This document shows positions 41,160 through 53,300 of a DNA stretch of 64,000 nt, in pieces (position 1 is the first letter of the stretch; each line of letters begins with the position of its first letter). The DNA is from Carnegiea gigantea (lineage: Eukaryota > Streptophyta > Magnoliopsida > Caryophyllales > Cactaceae). Where the stretch lies: NCBI GenBank assembly GCA_029747015.1, contig JAKOGI010000142.1, positions 821,001-885,000 on the forward strand. Direction: 5' to 3'. Made by a program: the position numbers and the translations under genes. The notes under the pieces are model-generated. The model saw nothing but the letters and a program-made list of their open reading frames with translations, was not told the origin of the DNA and did not search any database.

Positions 41160-41216
41160 CTTTATTTATTTATTTATTTATTTATTTATTTGAACTAATA
41201 AATAAATAAATAAATC
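41160..41216. repeat. (TTTA)n / (AAAT)n inverted simple repeat
   Basis: A TTTA run (41161-41191) is followed after a short gap by an AATA run (41199-41215), so the stretch can form a hairpin. Confidence 0.8.
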
Positions 41217-43024
41217 TTACGTACGACTTTGATTCTCACGAAATTGAGTTGGTCTATGCCCCACCCCGCAAAATTAAAAAAATAAAAAAAAGAGCGTGCT
41301 AGAAGTAAAAGGACAGGCTGTGATGATATTAAAGTTGATAATATTATTTCATCGACTCTCAAAAAAAATTAAAAATAGCACCACACAATTATGTATAATG
41401 GTGTACGTTTAATATAGGATCTAGTTATTGAATTGCATTTTAAAAAAAAATCTAATTATTGGCGAAGGGTCTTTGTGCAATTAGTTAGGGCCATATTACT
41501 ACATTTAACAACCAACCCTTCCATGCACCAAAAAAATAACCCTTCAAACACATGGATTTAAACATATATATATATATATAACTTTTATCTTTTTCATATT
41601 TCTTAGTTATGTTAAGCAACTTATTTATAGATGGAAAATGGAAAGAGAATGCTTCCAAATAGTGGGCTTTGTCTCCTAACATTCAATTTGGAAGGTAAAT
41701 ATTGCACCACTTTCACTCATAGATCTTAATTACGGAAATACTGTTTGACACATAGTTTGAGTCTTCAGTTATCATTTTCAAATCTAGTGTTTAGGCTTTT
41801 TTATGCAATCTTATCACATCTTTTATCTGTCGATCTTAATTAAGTTGAATTGTTCAAAATTCAGATCTCATAAGTCCGAATATTAAATGAATCTTAGTGC
41901 AAATTAATAAAAGACATACCAGTCAAAAAAAGGAGTGATCTAATGAGAAATGACCCATCTTACAGAAAGGAGGTTTGCTTTCACATACCGCCAAAGGTAT
42001 TGAATTTCCTTATCCAATTCCTTCTTCCATCTCATACTCCATAGCGTATTGCCATCAAATATGAATCGGTATATGAGTTGCTTACCAATTTCACATGTAC
42101 ACGCACATATACAGTATATGCACACAAGTATACATCCAGCTTTTAAGTTAAACGACCTTACCATAAAAGACATATTTTTATTGCGCGCTTCACTTTGTTA
42201 ATTTGAATTTTTTATTATAAAAAATTTTGAGACTTCCTAGAACTCTCGCTGATAAAAGCATTTATTGACAACATATTGATAATCAATAATTATACATCAA
42301 GTGTCCCAAAAAAAAGTGGAGTTGAAGTGGAGTAATACAAAGGCAATTAATCTAATCTAATTTATACAAATTTGTTTTTAAAGGGGGAAAAACAGGAGAA
42401 AGGCTGATGACTGATGAGAGGTTTATGCTTCCCTGGACCAGACAGCTAATGGAAAATCCCCTGACAAGGCAAAGGCAAAACAGGACCAATCAGAGATAGC
42501 CACATATGGTGCATTTGTGGGCCAATAAAGAGGAAAGAGCGGGGCCCACAACCCAGCCCAAAAGGCCTTTCCATTCGATTCCCAAACGACGGAATCCCAC
42601 GCGCCACGGTTCCAACCACCTTTCTTTTGCCCCTCATTAGTTTCTAATATAAATTCAAGTCTATTAGAATTAATAAAAGATTTGTGATATCTAGTATTAT
42701 TATTGTTACCTTCTATATTTTTTAAAAATATAAATATTAAAAGATTCTGATGCTAACGTTATTATTATTGCGTTTTTAAAAATATACATAATAAAATATT
42801 TCGATAACAATTTATCTATTCATTTTACAAAATGATTATGATGGTACCAACAATAATACCAAATTATAAAAAATAACTTTTAGATTTATTAGCTGTTCAA
42901 ATATTTACTTGATCGTCTTGCACAACTATTATATTGATAGCAATAACACCATATAATAGTAAATAGAGATTGATTTTTTTGATATATTACCTTTTCTTTT
43001 GAACATAAAAATGAATATAAATAT
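41217..43024. other. Intergenic, no gene seen
   Basis: AT-rich spacer. A less AT-rich patch at 42420-42630 has a minus-strand open frame but no family resemblance and no other gene signal. Confidence 0.3.
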
Positions 43025-43027
43025 TAA

Positions 43028-43274
43028 GGGCCTACATTTTTCGTAGGTTAATTTTAAAATATCAATCTCAATCCACTTTAACCTACTTCAACCCACATTA
43101 ACCTACTTCAATCCACTTTCACTATTTTAACCAAGTTTAATTTATCACATAAAAAAATTCAACCCACTTCAATCTACTTTAACTCACTTCAACCTACTTC
43201 AATCTACCTCAATCTACTTTAACCCACTTTACCCTTTTACCAATCTCAATTTACCCACGAAAAGAACAGGCCCT
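43028..43274. mobile_element. Tourist-like MITE (family B)
   Basis: Left GGGCCTACATTTTTCGTAGG, right CCACGAAAAGAACAGGCCC, TAA on both sides (43025-43027 and 43275-43277). The interior is CTTCAACCCAC repeats, the inverse orientation of the copy at 47992. Confidence 0.88.
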
Positions 43275-43323
43275 AAGTGTTAAATGTTAGATATAATAAG
43301 AAAACAGTTGTTATCACACACAC

Positions 43324-43456
<133 letters not shown>

Positions 43457-43659
43457 ATCCTAAATATGGAAATTACAATCAAAATAAAAAATTAAGTTTA
43501 ATTTTGAGAGAAGAAGAGTACAAGCAGTTGTCATCATATTCTTGTAATAACATTTGTTGGTATTCATATTCTATAAGTAATATTATCTTCATACGTAGAT
43601 GTACATATAATATTCATTTTTAAAAAACAAATGCATAATAGTTTGTCCGTTTTAGGTTC

Positions 43660-44085
43660 TATTCGGCAAGATTAGCTGTTTAAATAGCATATAGCAGTTC
43701 AGATAGCAGATAACTGTTTAGAAAGCGGATAGCGTTTCTAATTTAACTGTTAGCAAATAGCTCTTTAGATGAGCAGCTGAAACTAATATGTTCGGTAAAT
43801 TTAGTTGTTATACTAGCTGATTAATGTAAATTAACATAAAAAATGTAAATAGTTTCTAAAGATAAAATTTCTAAATAATATTTTTTGGCTAAAAAATATG
43901 AAACGCTACTTTTAAATATCAAACGTTAATAATATTTTATGGCTAAAAATATTACTTAAAACACTAAATACTATTTGAAATACTAGTTAAAATATTAATT
44001 TATCAAATACTAAAAATTAACTAATTATTATATTGATCTGATTAAAATACTAAACACTATAAAAAATAGTGTTGTTGAACATATC
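43660..44085. mobile_element. MITE-like repeat upstream of HSFC (family A)
   Basis: Starts TTCTATTCGGCAAGATTAGC and ends AGTGTTGTTGAACATATC. The core has ATTAATGTAAATTAACATAAAA and GAAACGCTACTTTTAAATATC, closely matched at 45865-46300 and 60440-60855. The ends carry TTCGGCAA / TTGTTGAACA inverted words. It ends about 310 bp before the HSFC TATA box. Confidence 0.7.
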
Positions 44086-44180
44086 TTAAAGTATTAGTTA
44101 ACTTAAAAATTATTAAATTTTTTACTCCACGTATCTTAAAGTGATCTACAATACGGCAGCAATGCACGCGACGAGAAAGA

Positions 44181-44199
44181 GAGCGTGCGCTGCACGCTC
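44181..44199. promoter_or_regulatory. 8-bp perfect inverted repeat upstream of HSFC
   Basis: GAGCGTGC-GCT-GCACGCTC, about 220 bp upstream of the TATA box, in sequence far more GC-rich than its surroundings. Role unknown. Confidence 0.4.
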
Positions 44200-44318
44200 T
44201 CCACACAGTCACAGGACCCGTCCCCAAAAATATCCAAACGTCTTACAGCCATCAACACTTTACAAAAAAATCAAACAAAATATTTTCAGCCCATCAGCAC
44301 TTTGCAAATATATATCAT

Positions 44319-44325
44319 ACGTGGC
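44319..44325 (+). promoter_or_regulatory. ABRE-like ACGTGGC upstream of HSFC
   Basis: ACGTGGC is the core of abscisic-acid response elements; it lies about 80 bp upstream of the TATA box. Short motifs occur by chance. Confidence 0.3.
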
Positions 44326-44396
44326 TTTTCTCCTGCGACGTTACCCCCATAAACGCGTCGTTTCACTCCCTATTGTCCATTTCTCCTTTTTGGAGA

Positions 44397-44406
44397 TATA
44401 AATATA
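44397..44406 (+). promoter_or_regulatory. Putative TATA box of HSFC
   Basis: GATATAAATATAAG about 145 bp before the ATG, followed by a pyrimidine-rich, GC-richer leader as in many plant 5' UTRs. Confidence 0.6.
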
Positions 44407-44531
44407 AGTAGTCAAAGAAATTACGTCTCTCTTCTTATCTACCCCCTGCCCCCCGACCCTCCTCCACACCTGTCTTCCTGCCTCCCCTCAGAAGAGAGAG
44501 AAAGTGAAGAAACAGAGTGGGAGATTATTGT

Positions 44532-44567
44532 ATGCGAGAGGGAGCATGGAGCAAGGTGGGAATATAG
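44532..44567 (+). promoter_or_regulatory. Upstream ORF overlapping the HSFC start
   Basis: ATG CGA ... ATA TAG, 11 codons plus stop, in another frame. It begins 14 nt before the HSFC ATG at 44546 and ends 22 nt into it. Its start context is weak (T at -3, C at +4), whereas the main ATG is strong (A at -3, G at +4), so leaky scanning would be needed or sufficient. Confidence 0.6.
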
Positions 44568-47223
44568 TGGCGCCGTTCGTGATGAAAACGTATCAGATGG
44601 TCAGCGATGCATCAACGGATCACCTGATTGGATGGGGAAGAGCTAACAACAGCTTCGTCGTGGTCGAGCCCCTGGAGTTCTCGCGCCGGATCCTTCCCTC
44701 TTATTTCAAGCACAATAATTTCTCCAGCTTTGTTCGCCAGCTTAATACCTATGTGAGTTCTTTAATTTCTTCCCCCCCCCCCCAAAAATCCTTCTTTTGA
44801 AATTATTTTAGTTTTTTCCCCCCTTCTTATACGAGAATAATGGCTAAGGTCGTATGCAGAGCTAGGTAACGGGTTGGTTTTGGTTGACCTATTTAATAAA
44901 CGGATCAATTTCGTGTCAATTTTGAAAATAATTTAGATTTACTTAAAATTAAAAAATAATATATTTTCAAGTTAAATGATCAAATCGTGTCGAGTTTGGG
45001 TTAAAATTAATTCGGTTCATATTGCTCTCAGCAAATTCAGGTCAAATTCGATGGTCGTGTTCTAAGGCTTTCCCAGCTCTAGTCACAGGGGTTGGAACTC
45101 ACAAATAAAATTTATATAGTGACGAATTGGAAATAATAGTTTTTTTATGGGGGACCAGAGAAATATTTCTATTAACTACAATGTTTTTTTAAAAAAAAAA
45201 GTGGTTTGGAGGAATTCCTGAGAATTGTGTTGTCAAAGAATAGCTAGATGAGTTCTTTTTCCATCCCTTTTTGGAAAAATTTTTACATGTTAAAATACAA
45301 TTTTCAATGTCGTATATGTTTTTCACATGGATTTTTAAATTATTTGATTATTTATTTACTTATTTAATTATTTTTGATGGGAGACAGGGGAGTTTAGTCA
45401 TGGGCACGGGGATTAGAGAATGAGAATAATCAAATGAAGAGTTAGAAACGAAACTAGTCAAACAAGAGGACGGGAGAATGCATATTTTTCTAAATTTTAT
45501 CATAATTTTTCCGAAGACAATATAGTGTTTCCTACGTATGAAAACGTAATTGTGCAAGAATTTATTTTTGTAATTAGGTTTTTTTTGAATATACATAAAC
45601 CATTACAATTTTCGCCGAAGTAATTAGAAGAGATGGACGTAGAGTGTATTTAATTTACTTGAGTTAAACATTTTTTAAGGATATTCTTCATTTTTGCTTT
45701 TGTCTTGGATCCTCTATTTTACCGGAGTTAAGTTATTATTGATTCAATAAGGGATAGAGCTCTACCAATACAGATTTTCTTTATTCATAAGACTCAAACT
45801 CGAGACCTTGCTGAAGGAGAGCAAGTGTCAAACCACTTGAGCCAACCTATATTGGTTAAAGATATTGGTCATATTCAGAAAAATTAACTGTTTAGGTAGC
45901 AAATAGCAATTTAGGTATCAGATAACTGTTTAAATAGTGGATAGCATTTATAACTTAGCTGTTACCAAATAGTGGTTCAGATGAGCGGTTGTACCTAATC
46001 TGTTGGGTTAATTTAGCTGTTAAGCTAGCTGATTAATGTAAATTAACATAAAAGGATACAGATAATTTTCAAAGATAAAATTTTTAAAGAATATTTTTCT
46101 CAAAAAAATATGAAACGCTACTTTTAAATGTCAAATGTTAATACTGTTAATTTTTTAAACACGCTGCTTAAAATGCTAAATACTACTTGAAATGTTAGTC
46201 AAAATATTAATTTATCGAACACTAAAAATTAACTAATTAGTGTATTGATTTAATCAAAATACTAAATGCTATTCAAAATACTGTTGTCGAACACGACCAT
46301 TGTTTATAGGCACATACAATAGTACTTTATTTAATTCAATTAGCATAATCATTGTAATATTTTTTTAGCAGATAAATATGATATACTGTGATTAACCCGA
46401 TTTGTCTTTATTGTATTTTTAGTTTTAGAAGACATTAATCTTTATTGTGACATAAAAATAGGGATTTAAGAAGGTGGACCCAGACAGGTGGGAATTTGCG
46501 AATGAATGGTTCTTACGAGGGCAAAAGCCTTTATTGAAGAATATCGTACGTAGAAAGCACCCTACTCGTGCCCACCATCACCATCTCCTGCTCCAAGGTG
46601 ATGATCTTGATGATCAAGAATTACTAGCGGAGATCGAACGGCTGAGAGAGGAGCAAAGGTGCTTAGAGGAGGAGCTCAAGGGGATGAATCAACGGCTAGA
46701 GGTCACCGAGAAACGTCCCCAACAAATGATGGCATTTTTATGCAAAGTTGCGGAAGATCCTGACATCTTGACACGTGTCATCATGGAGAGAGATCATAAA
46801 ACCACGCGCCACTGCCTTTATGGCGGCGGAGGTGGTGGAGAGAAGCGGCCGCGATTGGTCTTGATGTCGTCAACGTCTACTTCTTCTGACGTGGCCCAAT
46901 CAAATAGCGAGGAAGAAGGCGGTGGGAGTGGAGGTGCAGGTGGAGGAGGAGGAAGGGCAATTTTGTCACCCAATGCTAACTTCGAGGTTGATGCATTCCC
47001 TTCTTACAACTCCCCTTCTTCGTCCGACACGTGTCAGAGTCACGAGCAATCTAATTGGGCCAGCTATGGACCCTTCTCGTTGGGCTCGGATTTGGGCTCT
47101 TTGGACGTGGGTCCCATAAGTGGTAATTTGCATCATATGGGGATGGAGCATACTCCTAATTATATGCCCATCCTAGAAAATACACCGCCATACCCTCATT
47201 CATTTTTTGGTGGTGAATATTAG
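44546..47223 (+). CDS. HSFC1: Class C heat-shock transcription factor (HSFC1-like), two exons
   Basis: Exon 1 is 44546-44752 and exon 2 is 46462-47223, spliced TAT|GTGAGT ... AAATAG|GGA at the position conserved in plant Hsfs ([14 protein letters not shown]), giving 322 residues. The winged-helix DNA-binding domain spans about 8-100 ([31 protein letters not shown]) and should bind heat-shock elements in the nucleus as a trimer. The coiled-coil HR-A/B region follows at about 120-165 ([19 protein letters not shown] ... [12 protein letters not shown]). A basic EKRPRL at 197-202 could be the nuclear localisation signal. Glycine runs occur at 190-195 and 222-233. No AHA activation motif is seen, as expected for class C. 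The recognition region has [11 protein letters not shown] where LIRWGKANNSF is usual. The first coding ATG is preceded by an overlapping uORF. Confidence 0.93.
44854..45082. mobile_element. CTAGAG-type MITE in HSFC intron
   Basis: GCAGAGCTAGGTAACGGGTTGG at the left and TTTCCCAGCTCTAG at the right, with ATATTTTCAAGTTAAATGATC inside, as in 33991-34159. Confidence 0.6.
45708..45862 (-). mobile_element. tRNA-derived SINE (family D) in HSFC intron
   Basis: Best-preserved copy. On the minus strand it begins GGTTGGCTCAAGTGGTTTG (pol III box A type), then GGTCTCGAGTTTGAGTC (box B type), then AGAAAATCTG, TAGAGCTCTATCCC and AATAACTTAACTCC. It lies antisense to HSFC. Confidence 0.7.
45865..46305. mobile_element. 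MITE-like repeat in HSFC intron (family A)
   Basis: TCATATTCAGAAAAATTAACTG to ACTGTTGTCGAACACGACC, matching 43660-44085 in the same orientation. The acceptor of HSFC exon 2 lies about 155 bp beyond. Confidence 0.7.
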
Positions 47224-47991
47224 ATGAGTCATCTTTATTTACAAGAGTTTAAGAAGGAAAAAAAAGAGATCAAGGAGAAAAGAAATTGTACTCAACAATA
47301 ATGCTGTACTATTTAAATCCCATGTAACTTGTGAGTTTTATTTTATTTTTTTAAATTTTATGTAAAAATATTAGTGAAGTAGGAGTTATCGGTGCGAAAT
47401 TATCAATATGTAAGGCATCTATAAGTTTGGTAATGGTGAAGGAATCATGTTTCAATGTCAGTGTAATTTCTATTTTTTCTTTTTCTGATTTGGAACCTTA
47501 GTTAATTAGCTCAAATCAAGCTATTTGTTGGACCATAGGCGGTAACGCCTGACTCTTCGTGTGTATGTTTTTTTTCATTCATAAGACTTAAATTTGTAAA
47601 ATTAATTAGCGAAAATAAGAGTAAAAACATTTAAATCAATTTGTACTTATGATGATTAGGAGAGGCATTTGAATATTGAGTTGATAAGTTGATGACAATG
47701 AGGAAAGAAGAGAATTTATTGAAAAAATGTTGATTGACTTTGATGTTTTTCCTTGTCTTCATTTGGTTATTTGAATGGATGGTTGTCAATGTAGTTCACC
47801 CGTGATTTGCTTGGATTAGAAGTGGGGCCTCAGTTAAATGAATGAGTGCCTTAAATTTGAAACTATTTAAGTTGGGTGGTTGTTATAATTGTCAAATGCT
47901 AAACTTGATTTAGGGTTTGGTTTGATTTCATGGCATGATTGCTTGTGTTATTTTCAAGATACTCATGCGGGCAGGAGGAATATTATTTTTA
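47224..47991. other. 3' flank of HSFC
   Basis: Probable 3' UTR near 47224-47450 (AT-rich, no coding), then spacer. A short stretch at 47560-47600 resembles a decayed family D SINE. Confidence 0.35.
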
Positions 47992-48177
47992 GGGCATGTT
48001 CTTTTCGTGGTAAATTGGAGTGGGTAAAAAGGTAAAGTGAGCTGAAATGGGTTGAAGTGGGTTGAATTTTTTTTATATGATAAATTAAACTTAATTAAAA
48101 TAGTGGAAGTGAATTGAAGTAAGTTGAAGTGGATTGAGATTGGTATTTTGAAATTTACCCACGAAAAGAACATGCCC
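47992..48177. mobile_element. Tourist-like MITE (family B)
   Basis: GGGCATGTTCTTTTCGTGG and CCACGAAAAGAACATGCCC are a perfect 19-bp terminal inverted repeat. The flanks are TTA left and TAA right, one change from a perfect TWA duplication. Confidence 0.9.
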
Positions 48178-48713
48178 TAAGTTCTAATTCGTGGGCATTT
48201 TTGTGCATCTTTTAACTTATATATAGACACACACATGTGTATGTACGTATATGTATGCATAATAATTATTAAATGTAAACTCCCGATCCGGATTTAATGA
48301 TCTTATGATTTTATGATCCAAAACCCTCCACCAATCCAACATCTTAAAATCATTAGAATCTTGCAATCCTAATTAAGTTCAGAAAACATATTGTAGGAAC
48401 ATGATACAATTCTACCATCCTGCCATCCGATTCATGATCTTAAATAAATGTAACAAAGTACTCATACTTAATTATAATCGAGAAATTATTCTAACGGTAT
48501 ATATTTTGTATCAACATTACCCACGGAACATAGCTCAATTGAATTTGTACAATCTTTGTGGAAGTTTATTAAGATTTTTGTTCTTACGACAATAATTGTC
48601 ACTATTCCAAACAAATAGTAGAAGCTTACGATCCACAATTCAATTCTACAATTCTGATTCTAAGAGCCCCGTCAATTCTAATTAGGATCCCGATGTTATC
48701 CACCTTTTATGTA

Positions 48714-48763
48714 TATGTGGGTGTGGGTGTGGGTGTGGGTGTGGGTGTGGGTGCGGGTATATA

Positions 48764-48816
<53 letters not shown>

Positions 48817-48905
48817 GTGTGTGTGTATTTATTTATTTATTTGTACATACATGCATACATACATACATACAAACATATATGTGTATGTGTGTGCGCGCGG
48901 TGCGC
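48714..48905. repeat. Compound microsatellite (GGGTGT, TA, TG, TTTA, CATA)
   Basis: Consecutive short tandem runs: GTGTGG hexamers, then TA, TG, ATTT and CATA units, ending in TGTGCGCGCGG. Open frames here are repeat artefacts. Confidence 0.9.
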
Positions 48906-50484
48906 TTATAGACAAAGAGAGAAAGAGAGAGCTTAGATGGTATAATAGAATTCAAATAAAAATCTCTACTACAAAAGTTTGAGAAAACTTTATTGATCGT
49001 ATTAGTTATCATACATGAATAGATGCTTGTATATTCTTATGTGATAAGTAAGTTCTCATATAATCATTAATATAGGGAGTCAAAGAAGTAATAAACTATG
49101 ACTCAGATGGTACAACAGAATAATTGGCTGTGAAGTTTGAGATTTGGTCACACAGCAGTTTATTTATCACACATTAAGGTGTATCTGCAAGAAAAATTTT
49201 TAAGAAAATTCTTTACAGCTCGTTGGTATAGTATAGATAAAATCAGTGTTATCCAGAGTTCAGAATACTAATTTATACTAGGGGCTTTTGCTATTCGATA
49301 TACCAAAGTTGGTAGTATCAGCTTCAAAAAATCTAATGAAAGACATATATCTTTTAGTTCAAACGGTAAGATTTTTCCTAAATGTAAATATGAAATGTGA
49401 GGGTTCCAATTGTACTTGTATTATTCCCTTATTTTAAGCAAAAAATCCCCCATGGAGTCCCATAGGGTAGGGGGACGGTCAAATCTAGTAGCATAACCTT
49501 TGGCTATGAAGTAGCTATTTTCTTTACACCCTACACTAAAAATATGTTTTACCGCCTACGAAAACTTAAAGAAAGAAATGGAAAACATGTGTGAAGCGTT
49601 CTACAATGGTTCATTTCCAACTCAAAAAACGCTTTTCACCGAATGACTTTTTTAATTAACTATTCAAAAATAAACGGAGTCTGTACGTATGGAAGTTTTT
49701 GCATGCGGTTAACTGTTAAAAACCCCCCAAACAAGTTATGTAATATGCAAAATAAATGGTCTAAAACATGTGGCAAACTAAACCTACACCACGTAGTAAG
49801 TTGGTTGGACTCACTCGAAGTTAGGATTCCTCATTTAATACATATGAAAACATTGAACGGAGTGCGTGACTTATTGTCAATTAGTGTTGATGAGCTGATC
49901 AATACTGACTAATGCTGATGTGATGATTGGTGGTGATCACGAGTCAATTTGTGAGTAGGAAATACAATTAAGTATTATTGATCAATATTGATGAATACTG
50001 ATAAATGTTAATTAGTGCAGATAAGTACTGATCAGTGCTGAATGCGGATGAAAAGGATTTATGATAAATTGAAAAGAACACGTCCACAAGAATATGATGA
50101 TTCTTGATGCCACATGTAAAAGCTAATAAATATACACAAGTTGACAAGATTGTTATTGCAAATCATCAAAAGCTGTTATTGCAAATTATCAAAAGGAACC
50201 AAACAAAAATACACTGCAACATGTCACGTTATTGATGGCAAGCAGGAGTACCTAGGTTGGCATCCAAGGTCAATTTCACATATGCAACATTAGCAAAGCC
50301 TTACCAATAAGAGACAACCCTTTTTGCCAATTTTACAACCTTTCCAAACATAGTTGGCTATCCACCTTTAATTTGGCCATGGCCTTCTTGTGAGGGTTAC
50401 TATTTTTGTCTCCTACTTCTCAGCTAACAAAACACTTCATTTCTTTCTTGTGAGGATTTGTGGATTTTCATTCGTTTGTTATCA
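48906..50484. other. Intergenic, no gene seen
   Basis: AT-rich. A TGATCA/CTGATAAGT-rich stretch at 49890-50045 resembles the interior of the 10048 foldback element, but no ends could be matched. Confidence 0.3.
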
Positions 50485-50625
50485 GAGCTCAGCTACTGTT
50501 GGCTCATAATCCAGTAGAACTCTCATATAATAGATTTTCTTCATCTATAAGACTCGAATTCAAAACCTTACTTAATGAGAATAAGTGTCAAACCACCTGA
50601 ACCAACTAATGTTGATTTTCGATTC
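50485..50625 (-). mobile_element. tRNA-derived SINE (family D)
   Basis: CAGAGCTCAGCTACTGTTGGCTC through CAAACCACCTGAACCAAC, the minus-strand orientation shared by all copies in the window. Confidence 0.6.
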
Positions 50626-52424
50626 AGAAGTTAGATAGTTGTTTGCGAATTATGTGATTTATGTGCCACAAATCTAATTGTGATAATATTAATCTAATTG
50701 TAATAATATTAATAACTGTAATTCAAGTCATTAAGTATACTAAATTGTTTCGGATGTGAGATATATGTAAGACTTATTCTTAAGAAAATTCACATTGATC
50801 ATGCACCATCAAATAAAAACTTGACAAATACTTACCTGTTTCAAGAATTTTTAGAATTTAATTTGTTATTTAATTTTTTCATGTATGGACCATGCAAGTA
50901 AAATGTAATGAATAGTAACCTCAACTATGAGAAACCTTAAAAATATACAGTGTTGGGATTCCGTATTGAAGTTTTCATTCATGGTGGGTGGGTAATTTAT
51001 ATCATATACCTGAGAGTATGTACTCTTACTTATCAAGTACACATATTTTTCCAATATGTATTTGTCATATAAGTAATTTTTAATATGTGTCACTGATGTG
51101 GCGTATAAAAGTGTATATTCCTAAGAGTATGATATAAACTTTGGGGTGGGTATGGTAACTGTGGTTTCAAAGTTGCCACATTTGCTTTTGTTATGCAACT
51201 GTTTTGCAGAAAAAACCATGGATCACAACCAAAATTTTGTTGACACCAAACCATAATTTTTGTCACCATAAACGACACCAAATTGCAAATTTTAGGTTTG
51301 TTCGCCATGAATTTGCAATTCTAACCATACTTTGCACTTGCCTTATTGTGTATAAGAATTTGTGATCCAAATATTGGTTTAAAGGGAGATACTAAGATCA
51401 ATGTAAGGCTGAACTCATGTATCCGATAATAATTTTTAGAAACTTTGCTTATTGAACTTATTGACATTTGTATAAAAATTTCCATTATTTAGATCGTGAT
51501 TGGGAAATCAACATCTTCTTTTTTTTTTTTTTAGTTTATTGGGTTGGGCTACAAGTTCTTATGATCTATTGAGCCCAATGCAATGTTTGGGCTCAAAGTC
51601 TAGTACCATAGCAAAGGCCCAATGGTTAGGCTCTAGTAAGCCAGCGGTCCACAGACCATGTTACTGTTTATTTTTATCCAGTTCGTTGCATGTGGGACAT
51701 CTATTGCTCCTCATTTTCCTTCCAAAAAAGCATAAAGATTTTTTTTTTTTTTTTTTAGGGGGGGGGGGGAGGGAGTGTAAATGAGGCACGACTGTTGATA
51801 TAGGTGAAATTTGAACCAAAATTTTTAGTAACAACTCTGAAGGACTTTACTAGTTGAACTAAGTAACTAACCAACAACTACTAAGCTGATATGAATGAAA
51901 TTATAGAACTCTATCCTAAGTTTGCATTGTTCATAATTTTACGAGCACAAGTGGTTTGACAAGAGAGCTTATGGATCAATAATGATTCCCTATAGTTGAT
52001 AGAGAATTAAAGACCCCCCACACCTTAAAAGGGCTCATAATAGCCTCTTAAGTGAATATTGAAAATGAAATTTATCATCGTGAATGGTCGAAGTCAAAGT
52101 TATAGTGAATAAATAACCAACATTATTGAAATCATTTATTATAAATCCATATCTACGAAATAATTGTTCAAAAAAATAGAGATAAAAGTATATACCTATA
52201 AAATGGAAACCATCCTCTATCAAAACGGCTAAAGAAGTACTTCCAAATCACACCGACCATAGTGCAACAGAACTTTCCAAAAGGTATTGGGCTAGCCACC
52301 TTTTTGTTTTCTTTTGCTTCTTTGAACGGAACTTGTTGATGATTTAAGAAAGCCACTTTAGGCTACCATATGTGTAGCTCTTCGTCTCTTCTAAGGTCAT
52401 AGACAGTTACCAAAAACGGTTTTA
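50626..52424. other. Intergenic, no gene seen
   Basis: AT-rich spacer with homopolymer runs (T20 then G10 at about 51738-51770). No coding signal. Confidence 0.3.
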
Positions 52425-53300
52425 AGAATCCTTGATTGGTCCCACAAATCACCACATGCACTTTCAGTGTACTTCGTTCTCCCTCACATGCTATATGAGA
52501 AACTTCTCCAAAGGTGTGCATCCTAAGATTTCTCCACAAAAAGTACTCTTAACTGTAGAGTTCTTAACTGTGGGTTTTTCAAAATAGAAAGTTCATCTTT
52601 AGTGATATAAGTAATCACTTCAATCATTTTTAAGTCACATTTGGGGGATTATTACAGTCACTCCCACTTGAAGACCGCAACATCATTTTTGTGCCTTGCA
52701 AACCGACCGACTTACATGTCCTCATAACCGATGGTTCATCCTAGTATCTTTGCCATATTAGGTAACTGCCCAGGCCTCTCTTGTCCACTGGTACAACTCA
52801 CGGTTGCGGGTCAACTTTGAAGCCATTTGAAACACCCAAACCCATCCCTTGGTCGCCAACATACTAGGAATGACTTCAAGGATTGTTGATTGGCCTCACA
52901 AATCACCACAGGCCTTTCTGACATGTTTCGTCCTCGCTTGCACACTGCCTAGGAAGCTTCCTAGGAGGTCATCCATCCTAATTGCATCAAGCACACTTAA
53001 CTTTCAAGAGGTCGCACACTTAACTCATAACCGTAAGTCGGCTCTGAAATCATTTGTAACGCTCAGTCCCCTTTCTGGATCGTAGCAATTACTAAGAATG
53101 ACTTCAACGATTGTTGATTGGCCCTGCAAATCACCACAAGCCTTTTTGGCATGGTTCGTCCTGACTCACATGATGCCTGATAAACTTCTCAAGAGGTCAC
53201 CCATCCTATAATTTTTTCACAACAAACACGCTTATCTGTGGGGTTCTTAATAGTGGGCTTTCTAAAAATGAAGGTGCACCTTTGGTAATATAAGCAATCA
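52425..53300. repeat. Three related LTR-like repeat blocks
   Basis: The words TTGATTGG(T/C)C-C-CAAATCACCACA, TTCGTCC and AGGTCACCCATCCTA recur at about 52430, 52885 and 53110, in the same order and orientation. The third copy follows GTAACGCTCAGTCCCC at 53058, which looks like a gypsy LTR start. Probably nested or tandem LTR fragments; no primer site or coding region attached. Confidence 0.45.

Larger units (their letters stand above)
44753..46461 (+). other. HSFC intron (1709 bp) with repeats
   Basis: Contains a CTAGAG-type MITE (44854-45082), a minus-strand SINE (45708-45862) and a family A repeat (45865-46300). These account for about half its length. Confidence 0.85.

Noticed and set aside
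48714..48750. CRISPR-like regular repeats
   Set aside because: Short tandem units without unique spacers; the genome is a plant.
48709..48982. Val-Trp and Cys-Val repeat open frames
   Set aside because: Translation of the compound microsatellite.
49890..50045. Third copy of the foldback MITE of 10048
   Set aside because: Shares CTGATCA-type words only; no matching ends or inverted arms.
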